From Nothophoma quercina (lineage: Eukaryota; Ascomycota; Dothideomycetes; Pleosporales; Didymellaceae): DNA of 64,000 nt. A program made the position numbers and the translations under genes. Location: the NCBI GenBank assembly GCA_021642125.1, contig JAKIXB010000041.1, positions 1 to 64,000 on the forward strand. The letters are read 5' to 3'. Below are positions 1-9,948 of this stretch, piece after piece (the first letter of the stretch is position 1; each line of letters opens with the position of its first letter). The notes beneath the pieces are model-generated. The model searched no databases. It was not told where the DNA came from and was given only the letters and a program-made list of their open reading frames with translations.

Positions 1-690
1 TAGACTAAGCTTTATGTAGGTGTTAGCACACTCTAGTAAGTAATAATAGATAATAGCAAATATAGAAGCAGGGTACTTACTATATCTTTGCTATATATTT
101 CCTATAAATCTGTGTTCCTGTTTAGACATGCATGCATAAAGGCTAGTAATACGCGCGCTTACTATTAAAGATAATAGTATATATAATAGTTGCAGCTAGT
201 AGTTTTATACACTCTTTATTTACTTTAGGAAAGATGTTTATAGTAAACTTAGTAAAGTAGTCCTCCTTATTAGTCTAGAACTTATATAAAGCTATACGTG
301 CAAGCAAAAGGCTGTTATGTTAAATAGCCTATATAGAAGTGTTATTAGCAGTAAAGAGCTTAAGGAGTTAGGTAGAGATATATAAACTCTAGCACTAATA
401 GTAATTCTAGCAAACTTTAGTAAAACTTATTAGCTATAGTAAGCTAGTTAACTAAGGCAAGATACTAAAGCTATTCTCGTTATTTTTAGTAATACTTTGT
501 TCTTTAACATAACTTAGCTTTAGTAAGGCGAGAGGTAAGTTTGTGCGTATCTTCAAAGGCACTGCAGTGAGGTGTTTAATAGGTATATCTTTAAGCTAGT
601 TATAAGTAAAGCGAACTAGTAAGAACTAGGAGGCATTCTTTCGCGCAGTAAGATTCTCTGTTTAAGGTTAGATAACGTAGACGATATAAA
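1..690. repeat. AT-rich, RIP-like degenerate repeat
   Basis: The sequence is visibly AT-rich and full of TpA steps (runs such as tagtaataatagataatag), unlike the roughly balanced composition of the rest of the window. No frame stays open on either strand. This is the usual look of a transposon copy degraded by repeat-induced point mutation (C to T mostly at CpA), which is known in Pezizomycotina. I cannot assign the parent element. The right edge is gradual, around 650-700. The element probably continues to the left of the window. Confidence 0.6.
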
Positions 691-1400
691 CGAACGATAG
701 ATTTGTGGATGCTTACGATTGACTTTGGTGTATGTCAGGTCAGGAGACATGGTGAGAGCTCAAGTACAAATAAGTGATGTGAACAATACGTGTTTGCATT
801 GGAATTCATATACGTTACGAGCCTGTTAGTGCACATGTCACGGGTCTGATGAGATGATGAGCCATTAGTAGTAAGCAGACTATAATATGTACGGTAAAGA
901 GCTTAGCACTTTAGCTGATAGCAGTCAAGCTGTAGACTAACTAAGGTCATGCTAACCACTGTCAAAGGATTGCCAGGCACTTCTCCGAGGATCCTTTGTA
1001 CTGCGTTGTATGAGTTCACATGGCGAGCGATCCTGTCTGATTCCGAGGTGACACTGTACCGTCTGACTCAGGGTCTGGTTCGGGAACCAAACTCCAATCC
1101 AGCTTCCGCACCAATAGCGAGCTTTGTCCAGCAATCCACCTGCAATTGGTATTGCCAGAGTCGGTTGAGGACCCCCAGCCAGAACAACAAGCTGTGAGAT
1201 TCGGGGCTGCGCAATGCACAGTCTAATACCAGGATACAATCATAATGAGCACAGAAGTTGTACCTGATTTTTCCAGATCCCAAATTCTATAAGAAGCATG
1301 GCTCTGTCTCTCTCTGCTCGGTTTCCCCACCTCACAGGACTTCAGCTCGAAGGCACCTTGACCATCCATACAGATCCCTCACCACCACATAACTAACATC
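691..1400. other. Transition DNA and 5' region of kinase-like gene
   Basis: Composition returns to normal between about 700 and 950. Short overlapping frames on both strands at 949-1283 have no recognisable domain and overlap one another, so I treat them as noise. The last ~100 bases are pyrimidine-rich (tctctctctgctcgg near 1306) and probably hold the promoter and 5' leader of the gene that starts at 1401. Confidence 0.4.
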
Positions 1401-2546
1401 ATGTCTTTTTCAACTAACTCGAACACTATACTGTCTAGTTTTGCCGAGGATTTGATCATCACTCCTCCAGAAAGCGCAACTCCTCTTAACAAGCCCACAT
1501 GGGAAACCGAGCCCATCTTCGAGCCTTCCCCAGAACCCACCCAGGAGGTCCTCAGCACACCCAACCCAGAAGAAGCGGCTTCCTGGGGCATGGGTTCCGT
1601 TGTTGAGATTCAAGATCCACACACCCACTTCACAATGTTTGACAGCATGAACCAGCGAAGTGGGTATACCCACTACATCCTACTCAGGAACCATGGTTTT
1701 CTCTTCCACGGCCACGAATACATCGACCAATGGGAGAAGGTCCAAGCCATCGGTGACGATGATGGCGAATTCGTATCGCTACCACGAAAATGCTTCTCAG
1801 CACGCCTCTTATTCCCTAGGTACTTCCCCTGGCTGACAATATTCCGCGGCGACACCGAAGAGAAGTCGGTTTACATGAAGAATCAGGCCTTCGTCACGCG
1901 CGATAAATTCGAGAACGGTCACTATGCAAGTTGCAGTATGCAGGAAATAGTCCGCTGTGAGCATATCGGCAAGACACCGTATCCCAATCTCGCACAATAC
2001 CTTGGTGTCGAGACCCATTTGCCTGAGGAAGAGCAACGGGTGGTAAAGATTGCGTATAAGCGATATTCGATGGACCTACATAATTTTGTCATCATGAAGA
2101 GGTATCTGCAGCCTCATCACATTGGATTCTTGATGCGCGGTATCGACAAGGGCATGAGACACCTTCATCAATTGAGACTGGTCCATTGTGATCTTAGGCC
2201 CATGAATATCTTCGTAAATATCGAAGACGAAAGAGATGAAAATGACTACGTCATCTTGAAGGAGGTGGTCATTGGGGATTTCGATGCCAGTGTAGCAATT
2301 GGCGAAAGTATCAGCTTGAAAAGGGCAAGCAAGGACTGGTGGCCTGATACTGCTGACAAGGAATGGGGCACGAAGGCAGAAGAGTGGATAGACGAGTGGT
2401 GTCTCGAAAAGTTGGGAAAGTGGTTAAAGGAGGATGGCTTGGGTGAATGGGATTTTGGCGGTTATGGCGACGGTTCGTGGTCGCAGGGGAGTGATAAAGG
2501 TCTTGCTGGCACAACCCTGGAGAACATGCCAAACAAGGGATTGTGA
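1401..2546 (+). CDS. Protein kinase-like protein with altered catalytic motifs
   Basis: An uninterrupted frame of 381 codons. The N-terminal ~130 residues are Pro/Glu/Ser-rich and unfamiliar. From ~155 a kinase-like lobe can be traced: SVYMK (Lys160) fits the ATP-anchoring lysine, Glu182 could be the helix-C glutamate, HCDLRPMN at 262-269 fits the catalytic HRDLKPxN loop, and DFD at 293-295 stands where DFG is expected. The catalytic Asp264 and Asn269 are kept. DFD instead of DFG and Cys in place of Arg are unusual and fit the divergent kinase-like families common in filamentous fungi. Activity is uncertain and the substrate unknown. The C-terminus after 300 is rich in Trp and acidic residues. 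It is the first intact gene beside the AT-rich repeat. The start was chosen because the ATG opens the whole frame and follows a pyrimidine-rich leader. Confidence 0.7.
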   Translation: MSFSTNSNTILSSFAEDLIITPPESATPLNKPTWETEPIFEPSPEPTQEVLSTPNPEEAASWGMGSVVEIQDPHTHFTMFDSMNQRSGYTHYILLRNHGFLFHGHEYIDQWEKVQAIGDDDGEFVSLPRKCFSARLLFPRYFPWLTIFRGDTEEKSVYMKNQAFVTRDKFENGHYASCSMQEIVRCEHIGKTPYPNLAQYLGVETHLPEEEQRVVKIAYKRYSMDLHNFVIMKRYLQPHHIGFLMRGIDKGMRHLHQLRLVHCDLRPMNIFVNIEDERDENDYVILKEVVIGDFDASVAIGESISLKRASKDWWPDTADKEWGTKAEEWIDEWCLEKLGKWLKEDGLGEWDFGGYGDGSWSQGSDKGLAGTTLENMPNKGL

Positions 2547-2725
2547 GCATGTATATCTGAGTCACTCTCTAGTACTTGTTGGTGTGCGTCTCGAGGTGCC
2601 AACATAGGTTGCATGCAGCAGAGTAGTGTATGTATCTGTTTGGATATTTGCAATCCATCGTTTGACGGCCTCAGGTCCCTGAGCAATCAGATTCGCACTG
2701 TTATACAGTATTTTATCCACTCTGC

Positions 2726-3691
2726 TTAAGCCTTAGTTGCTCGTACAACCCAAAGCGGATCGAGGTGACCCATCAGTCTTCCGGCAGCAGATGCAGAAGT
2801 AATAGTCCCGTGGTCGTCCGTGATCCTTTGGCCCTTCTCATCTCGAGCACAAAGGTCCACGATTTCGACGTTCTTCCACCCGGAAAAGTGCAGGTAATCT
2901 GCACATAACGTCAGTAGGCGCAAACGCTTTTAGAGAACGTACTCACCTCCGACAAACTCGAGCCTTGACTGCTCATTTAACATCATCCATCTCCTCACGA
3001 TCTTATTTGGGAAACAGCGATTGCTGATCGCCAGATGTATGGTGCCGCCTTCTTTTGTAGCATCCAACAGGTTCTTGCAAACCTCCAGCGGCTTGTTTAG
3101 ATAGTCGATGCTGACCACGCAAGTCGTTGCATCGAATCTGAGGACTTGTTCTGGCCAACCGGCTCTTGGGTCATGCGGCGCCTTATTCAAATCCATAACT
3201 CTCCACCTCTCTTTGCCTTGGAACAGCCCATTCAGCGCCATCTCTTCTGCGTTTAGCCCTACGCCATATACTTCAACGTCGCCCTTTTGTACCGCACTCT
3301 TGCTTGATGATGGGTAAAAGCTCTTCCAGCTAGTGCACATATCGAGTAGTCTCCCTTTAGTTGGCAAGACAGTTGCGTAATATGCGGTCAGTCTTTCAAC
3401 TGCAGGGTCGTCGATATGAGTGACCAATCGTGGTTGACGGTAGAATATACCATCGTCATTCTCATCTTGACGCTGGAAATCGGATGCATTGTATGGCCAC
3501 TTATCGTACCGTGGCTTGTATGGCGTTGCAGGGAAAGGTGTTGATGACTGGGTGGTGGAGGAGCTCATGCTGGTTTCAGCGAAGAAGTTGGGTGGAAAAC
3601 CGTTAAAGATTGATGAGTATGTGCGATGCCGCAGTACGCGTGTAACAGGTGACGGACGTATGCAGCGTGCGAATGACATTGGTATCGTCAA
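2726..3691 (-). CDS. SAM-dependent methyltransferase-like protein
   Basis: Two exons (3691-2947 and 2898-2726) flank a 48-bp intron at 2899-2946 with GTGAGT donor and TGCAG acceptor; splicing joins FVGG to DYLHFSGW in frame and gives 305 residues. The middle of the protein has the arrangement of a class I methyltransferase: a region GRLLDMCTSWKSFYP at motif I, an acidic strand end near VMDLNKAP, and DATTCVVSIDYLNKPL where motif IV usually lies, followed by a helix KNLLDATKEGGTIHLAIS. Motif I is not the textbook GxGxG. The N-terminus has many Arg/Ser and few acidic residues (MSFARCIRPSPVTRVLRHRT), which could be a mitochondrial leader. The substrate cannot be read from the sequence. It is divergent from the hydrolase that starts at 4183. 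Confidence 0.75.
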
Positions 3692-4182
3692 CTCTTTCCA
3701 CTGACATTTGGGAGACTGCGCGCGTCACGTTGCAGTTTGCCTTCCGCCGCAAGGTGATGATGTCATGACGAGGCGCGTTCCCACGTGCGGACGCGAAGTG
3801 CTAAATTTCCGACCTTCAACACGCAAACGTACGACAACTCCTCTGCGCCAGGATTACCGCTGCGTTCCGGATTCCGAATTGCCCTGCGTCCATCCCATGT
3901 CTTCTTCCATCGGTCTCTAATGCGGCTCTGATCAAGATATACTGACAGCGTACTGTTTCATATAGGAAAATCGGATGCTTTATTAATTAGTTAGGAACCG
4001 GCTTACGGCACAACACTCAGGCCGACCATCGGCTCTATGCAGCCACAAAATCATAGTAAGCACACGTGCGTCAGCCAATCAACAGGGGTTAGGGCCTTAG
4101 GCTGCAAGACTCGTCCACATATCCCCTGAGGTCTGGTTGTACTCCTGAGACTTGGACATCTCAGAGATCGAACATCATCGCT
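3692..4182. promoter_or_regulatory. Divergent promoter region, methyltransferase / hydrolase
   Basis: About 490 bases between two divergent genes. A palindromic-looking stretch, tgatgtcatgacg near 3758, resembles an ATF/CRE-type bZIP site, and CACGTG-like sequence (cccacgtgcgg) follows near 3781. Neither has been tested. No credible coding frame of its own. Confidence 0.35.
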
Positions 4183-5397
4183 ATGGCGCCTCAAAACTCA
4201 TCTGACGATGTCCTGAAGTTTCTGTGTGACCGGCGATTCCATCGTCACTTCACCATACCACCAGACACCGTAAGCGGCAGAAAAGAGCCACATCGCGTGT
4301 CCTACGCCGATTATGGCGATCCAACAAGCAAAGCAGTCGTACTCTTCTTCGGTGGTCTCATGGGCGGTCGATTCTGCTACTCACCCTTGGACCAACTTGC
4401 CAGGACGTATAGGGTCCGCATCATCCACCCCGATAGACCAGGTATTGGAGGTAGCGATGCTGTTTCGATCGAAGACCGGATCTCATCCTATATCGATATG
4501 ATACCGAAGTTAACGAACCATCTGGAGATTGAGCATGTCAGCCTAGCAGCGCATTCGTTCGGTACGATCTACCTGATCAACACACTGTTGACGTATCCGC
4601 ACCTGTTGCATCCGGAGAGACCGTATGTTGCATTTTTCACGCCCTGGGTACATCCTGAGCATACTGGAGTCAAGCATCTGCAGGCTGCTGAGATGCTGCC
4701 AGCAAGCGTGATCGGCAAGTTCTCATCGCTAGCGAGATTCGTCAATGAAAGGCTCACACCATTGGTCGACATGTCGACCGGTCTGAGTAGCATCGTTGCG
4801 AATAGTGTGAAGACGTCGTTGCCGCAAAGTGTTTCTCCGGAAGTGCCTGTACCATTGGAGCCGCATACTGGAGGACGGAGAGTGCAAAGAGATAGTGAAG
4901 GAGAGCAGAGTTTGGACCTGAACGATTCGAATGTGGTGAAGGAGTTGCGGAATCTCATTCCTACATTTCTGTTCGCAGAAGAAAATGCTGGAGTGGGCCA
5001 GGACACACAGCTGTGTTTGAGGAAACCGAGGTCCATACCCTGGAGTACTCCAGCCGTTCCATGGAAAGACTTCGACGATGCAGTGAGAGCGTTCGAGCGG
5101 CTGCGGGGTGCTACCAGCCAAGACAATCGGACGTCTGAAGTCACAACGATGCTGCGCGTCGACGCATTTCATGCCGAGACTGATAGCATGGTTGGGCACA
5201 GAGGGCAAGATTGGTTTGACAGCTGCTGGAAGAGGAATGAAGACGCAGCCTCTGGCCCTTTGTCGCCCTTCGAGTACTACAGCCAGACCGTGAAAGGGTC
5301 GGATCATGACTTCATATTAGATCCGGGATTTGGTGCGAGCGAGACGTGGTTGAAGGGTGTAAGCGATGCGAACAGAGGACTCGGACTGCGCGAGTAG
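4183..5397 (+). CDS. Alpha/beta hydrolase fold protein
   Basis: A single exon of 404 residues. An RVSYADYGDP start to the fold, an oxyanion-type stretch FFGGLMGGR (55-63) and the strand-turn RIIHPDRPGIGGSD (79-92) are classic for alpha/beta hydrolases. The nucleophile elbow is AHSFGT with Ser125. SDHDF near His375, close to the C-terminus, fits the catalytic histidine. There is no signal peptide, so it is probably cytosolic. The region ~205-260 is low in structure and rich in charged residues and may be a lid insertion. Substrate unknown. Long open frames on the opposite strand over 4569-5307 are codon-bias shadows. Confidence 0.82.
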   Translation: MAPQNSSDDVLKFLCDRRFHRHFTIPPDTVSGRKEPHRVSYADYGDPTSKAVVLFFGGLMGGRFCYSPLDQLARTYRVRIIHPDRPGIGGSDAVSIEDRISSYIDMIPKLTNHLEIEHVSLAAHSFGTIYLINTLLTYPHLLHPERPYVAFFTPWVHPEHTGVKHLQAAEMLPASVIGKFSSLARFVNERLTPLVDMSTGLSSIVANSVKTSLPQSVSPEVPVPLEPHTGGRRVQRDSEGEQSLDLNDSNVVKELRNLIPTFLFAEENAGVGQDTQLCLRKPRSIPWSTPAVPWKDFDDAVRAFERLRGATSQDNRTSEVTTMLRVDAFHAETDSMVGHRGQDWFDSCWKRNEDAASGPLSPFEYYSQTVKGSDHDFILDPGFGASETWLKGVSDANRGLGLRE

Positions 5398-5545
5398 TAT
5401 TACCGAAGCTTTTGATGTGACTAGCAGGCGTCTGCGAGTGCTTTGATCATTTATCGTAGTTTCTTCTCCTAGTTGAGCGTTGTCCGTTTGGGGTAGTCTG
5501 TGTTTATAGGGCAGCTTCCCTCGATAGCTCTCACCGTCGTCGTTA

Positions 5546-5564
5546 CACCTCACCTCACCTCACC
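5546..5564. repeat. Short CACCT tandem repeat
   Basis: Nearly four perfect copies of CACCT in the 3' flank of the hydrolase gene, between two convergent genes. Too small to be more than a microsatellite. Confidence 0.7.
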
Positions 5565-5677
5565 ATATCACCAGAAGTATCGTTGGAGTCATCTCTAGAT
5601 ATTAGAAAGTTCATTTTCATATCTCGGCTGGTTTTAGCCATGCAAAATCGCTCAAAGAACACAGCAAAGTGCAGCAT

Positions 5678-6539
5678 CTACTGCGACGAGCCACCAGAGA
5701 TGGTCAGCACCTGACCGTTGACCCAGCCACCGTCCTCACTTGCCAGGAAGGCAACCACCCTCGCGACATCCTCAGGTACCGCGCACCTTCCAAGCGGGCA
5801 GTGGCTTGCCATCAAACCCTCGATTTTCTCAGCTGGCCAGTCGGGCGAACCGCCAGGAATGTAATGCCTGTTTGAGCGTTAGCAAATGTCCGTGGTGCTG
5901 TCAATGATTGAACGTCACTTACCAAGCGTTTTGTGTGAACATATCTGACTTGATGCCTCCAGGTGCGACACCGTTGACAGTGATGCCACGCTTGCCAAAG
6001 TCTGTGGCAAATGCCTTGATGAAGCCAATAACAGCCATCTTCGACGCATTGTAAAGAGCATGGTCCTTGACACCCAACAGACCGGCAGCAATCGACGACA
6101 TGAGGATAATGCGGCCATTGTCCTCGATGTACTTGTACGCTGTCTGACCGACGAAGAACTGTGCGCGTGCGTTCAGGTTGAAGACGTGGTCGTACTTCTC
6201 TTCGGTGATCTCCTCAGTGACATCCCACGACTCAGTGCCAGAGTTGGACATGACAATGTTGATCTTGCCGAATGCCTTCTTGCCCTCCTCGAACAGTCTG
6301 GTGATCTCAGAGACCTTGCTGACATCGGCCTGGATAGCAACCGCCTTGGCACCGTTGCCGAAGCCCTCAATGATCTTGACGACCTCCTGGGCAGGACCCT
6401 CTGACGAGACGTAGTTGACAATAACTGAGGCACCGCGCTTGCCGAGCTCGATGGCACAGCCACGGCCGATTCCACGACCAGCGCCGGTAATGAGGGCAAC
6501 CTGCCCTTCAAGGGAGGCAGTGGGTACTGTGACGACCAT
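5678..6539 (-). CDS. Short-chain dehydrogenase/reductase, THN/versicolorin reductase type
   Basis: Two exons (6539-5923, 5867-5678) with a 55-bp intron at 5868-5922 (GTAAGT donor, AACAG acceptor) give 268 residues. All classical SDR motifs are present: cofactor loop TGAGRGIG (18-25), SNSG at 98-101 matching the NNAG motif, Ser149, and YxxxK as Tyr163/Lys167, followed by VAPGGIKSDM. The end, WVNGQVLTISGG, is the usual substrate-loop/C-terminal SDR signature. The overall look (SNSG in place of NNAG, PGGIKSDM) is that of fungal trihydroxynaphthalene/versicolorin reductase relatives that use NADPH. No polyketide synthase lies nearby, so a role in melanin or another polyketide is only a guess. It is convergent with the hydrolase at 4183-5397. 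Confidence 0.88.
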
Positions 6540-7488
6540 TTTGATGTGTGAACCGTTTGATCACGTGGGTATAGTTTGGGATAGTCCTATTGGCTGAGGC
6601 TGAGTGCTGCAATTTTGATTGAGACGAGCCCGGAATGATGTTGTGCAGGGTGATTATGAAGGTGAGTATGACTTTCCCACCCTCCAGCAGACATCTATCT
6701 TATATGTATGCTCATATTCACGATGTTTCGGTTTTCATGTTTCGGTTCCTCAGTCGCGCTGCCTCAGCACCACGGGCACGGGCGGGGACCCGAACACTAA
6801 TTCCGAAAATAGGTGCCTCAGTATCAAAGAGCCGCACGACTCCCGCAGCCCTGGCGCCGGAGCCAGTGTCGCCTTGCCTGTCACAGCAAAGCGTCCCGAT
6901 GCCGTTCGTTTCCGTTTGTTTGACGATGTCGTGCACACACAGGTTGTTCGTCGGCTATGGGGATCGGACGGAGGAGGGGCCACTGTAGACTTCGGAGATG
7001 CTGCGGCGATGGCTGCGGCGATGAGATGTTGAGACAGTCAATGAATCGACGATGCCTGAGTTGTAACGTTCTCTAGTCTTCTGCATCTTTCAACGCAGCG
7101 GTGCACTTTGTCTTCTGAAGGCACAGCAAGGAGGTCATCGAAGTCAGCTTGTTGACCTCGAAGCCATCAGCACCATCAGGGCGCGGAACCATAGCCGACA
7201 TGCAGGTACTGCCGTCTGACTACGGCAATTGCCCTACGACATGAGTCTTCGACGACGAAGGGTTCTCTGAAAGGGGGAGAATCGTCGACCGCGATGATGA
7301 TGTTGTCGACGTCGCGTGCTGCAATGACCTGGCAGCGACTGGTTGGAGCGACGCGATTCATTCCGATCGGAACTGCGCAGCACGTCACTCATCGACACCT
7401 GCCCCTCCAGAGCTCTCTGAAGCTCTTCTCCTCCACCTCCAAAGTTGATGCAGTATCAGTTACACGAACATACATTACAAATCACAAG
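6540..7488. other. Intergenic region between SDR and SurE-like genes
   Basis: About 950 bases holding the upstream regions of two divergent genes. Open frames here (for example 6619-7032) have no domain and are shadowed by equally long frames in other phases. A 12-bp direct duplication, gctgcggcgatg twice, lies at 7000-7023. Nothing else is recognised. Confidence 0.4.
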
Positions 7489-8632
7489 ATGCATATCCTC
7501 GTGAGTTCCGGATGCTTGAGAATACATTGAGGCACAGGGCTGACATTCGCAGGTGACCAACGACGATGGCCCGCCATCAGATCAGTCCTCGCCGTACGTT
7601 CACTCGCTCGTCTCGACCCTACAGCGCCACGGCCATACAGTCAGCGTCGTCTTGCCTCACACTCAGCGTTCCTGGATCGGCAAAGCACATCTAGTCGGCA
7701 AAGCCATCAAGCCAAGCTACTATCGTCCGGCGCCTTTACAGACAACGAGCGAGGGGCGCCTCACCAACCACGGTTCAACGCACAACACACCGCTGCCCCC
7801 ACATTCGACAGAGGAGGAATGGATCTTGGTTGACTCGACACCTGCTTCTTGCGCGCAGATTGGCCTGTTCCATTATTTTGAGTCGAGAGGGCCAATCGAT
7901 CTAGTCGTTTCCGGACCGAACTACGGCCGCAACAGCACCGCAGTCTTCTCGCTGTCCTCTGGTACAATTGGCGGTGCTATGGAGGCTGCTGTCTGTGGAG
8001 TGAAGTCCATTGCACTGTCATACGCCTTCTTTGACCGCAACCACGATGCAGCGATCATCTCGGGCGCCAGCGAGCTAAGCGCAAAACTTATCCAGTACCT
8101 TTACGATAATTGGGATGCCAACACGCATCTGTACACAGTCAATGTGCCATTGGTAGAGGGCGTGGGCGCTAGGAAGATTTTGTGGACAAACATGCTGCAG
8201 AACAGTTGGAAGTCAGGATCCTGCTTCCAGGTCGTCGAAGTACCCAGCGGGGCAGATGACTCACCCGCCGACATCGAGAACCAGATCCGTAAGCAAGAAG
8301 AGAAGCTTGGCAAGAAGGAGCTGCGGTCCAACAACGACCTGCTGCCAGAGAGCAAGGCGGGCAGCGGTACTGCTACGCCAAGTGGACAGCCTCACATGAG
8401 GTATACGCACAAGCACTTCAAGTGGGCACCGCAGTTCAAGGATGTCTATGAAAGTGTAGAGAACAGCGAGCCTGGCAATGATGGTTGGGCTGTTGCGCAG
8501 GGGTATACGAGTGTAACGCCCTTACGGGCAAACTTCATGCATGTCACCGCGGACAAGTTCAAGGGCGAAATCGACCTGGGGACGGGCGAGGTAGATACGA
8601 AGGAGGTGAAGAGCGCCGTGGCCGAGGGCTGA
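7489..8632 (+). CDS. SurE-family 5'/3'-nucleotidase (survival protein SurE-like)
   Basis: The protein begins MHILVTNDDG, the defining SurE N-terminus, but only after splicing: exon 1 is just 12 nt (7489-7500), the intron is 7501-7552 (GTGAGT..CGCAG), and exon 2 runs 7553-8632, giving 363 residues. Asp8 and Asp9 are the family's metal ligands. Further SurE landmarks are VVLPHTQRSWIGK, VVSGPNYGRN and SSGTIGGAMEAA. SurE enzymes are metal-dependent phosphatases of nucleoside monophosphates; fungal forms have been called acid phosphatases. The tail after ~240 (TSVTPLRANF is family-like, the rest is Lys/Glu-rich) is longer than in bacteria. No signal peptide, since MHILV is the first beta strand. 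It is the most secure annotation in this part of the window. Confidence 0.9.
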
Positions 8633-8811
8633 GCGCTCCACGTTTGAAGATAACAATAAAAAAGCCTCAATTTTCGATAGAGAATATCGTCAGAGTATCC
8701 ACAAGCCCCGGGTGGCCCTCTTGGTACGTGAACAACACGACGTAGACGAGGAAATAAACTCAAGGCTGCATTGGTAGCATCGTTGCCGTCTACGTTGGCT
8801 ATCAGCTACAC

Positions 8812-9503
8812 CAAGCCCAAAGCAACGGCAATCGCAAGAGTCGATGAATACTGGTTAGACTTGGCGAGCTAGCCATTTGCTGCTGCACCTGATCTCGACA
8901 TTGATGCCCTGCTAGAGGTTGCGAAGGAGAGAACAGATCACATGGCTGGCCATCCCTGCCTCTTGGAGACCGAACCATCCTATCTTCGTAGCCACGCCCT
9001 CCACATCGGCCAGATGAAGAGTTTGCACTCCACCCGAGCTCCAGAGATGCAATCTCGCGTGATTTACTGGGATTCGATGCGACACCTATACCTTCTGGGA
9101 AGGTATTTCGCTTAAGTTGGAGCATCTGAAGACAACCTACAACCAATTCAGACTCCATCACACCAGGATCTCGACTTCCAAGCTGCGTGGGTGAAGCACT
9201 TGCGGAGATTGAGGCTCTTTGTCTTGGGAGGGTCCACTCCATGACCTGTCGATTTCGTCTCATAGATTTGCCTCAGAGGCCTCACTTCCAAGGCGTCTAC
9301 AAGCATGGCAAGGCATCCCGGGTAGGGGACCTAGCATGGAAGACGCTGGCTTTGTTGTCAGCAATGGCGGAGGCTCGATCGTCATCTTCGATCACGAGAA
9401 AGGTACTAGAAAGATCAACATCCATCGGCCGCACCTTGAAACTACGATCGAGCCAGAGCATCTGCAGTTCACTGGCCAGCGACTCAGTGTAGACTTTCGC
9501 TGA
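8812..9503 (+). pseudogene. Decayed protein-coding remnant, family unknown
   Basis: One forward frame reads as protein-like sequence from ~8849 to 9243 (for example DLDIDALLEVAKERTDHM, RVIYWDSMRHLYLLGRY, AAWVKHLRRLRLFVLGG) but is broken by TAG near 8870, TAA near 9112 and TGA near 9243. Protein-like sequence then continues in another phase to a stop at 9503 (GFVVSNGGGSIVIFDHEKG). No intron arrangement I tried removes all breaks. This fits an old pseudogene with two nonsense changes and a frameshift. The leucine-rich helix-like segments are compatible with an F-box/LRR-type ancestor, but that is weak. Confidence 0.4.
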
Positions 9504-9948
9504 AGTAGAGAATCATTTGTTTTGGTCAAGAAGTAGCTTTTGCGACACGCCTTCCTACTCCTACTATGGCGATCATGTCTTCCAGGAGCTCATGCACAGT
9601 CGCCCTGGTTCGGCAGATCAGCGCTGTGTCACCTCCTGCATTCAAAACTCGTACCTACCGGCAACTGGGATGCTGATCCTTCTCAATCTATTCGTCGCTC
9701 GTGATTTGCCCATTGTGTAGCCAAGGCAAATATACTGGAATGTTTCGTACTGTACGACGCAATGAATCGAATTTGGGTATGCCAGGTCTAGAGGGCTCAG
9801 GTGGGGTGCTGACTCTTTGCCGACTGTCCAAGTAGTCTTGCGAGCGCTTGTCTTTCATGAGTAGTCGTGCATTTTCCTTCACGTCTTACAGTAACCGTAC
9901 GGCCTGCGATAGGCAGTCTTATCCTCTGGCTGCTACAAGAAACCAACC
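9504..9948. other. Upstream region of the small secreted protein gene
   Basis: About 445 bases with no credible gene. It should contain the promoter of the gene starting at 9949. I see no clear TATA box. Confidence 0.4.

Noticed and set aside
4569..5307. Two ~190-codon frames antisense to the alpha/beta hydrolase
   Set aside because: They overlap each other in different phases and show no motif, while the sense frame has a complete catalytic triad pattern.
6619..7032. 137-codon frame upstream of the SurE-like gene
   Set aside because: Overlapped by other frames of similar length in three phases, with no domain or sensible start context.
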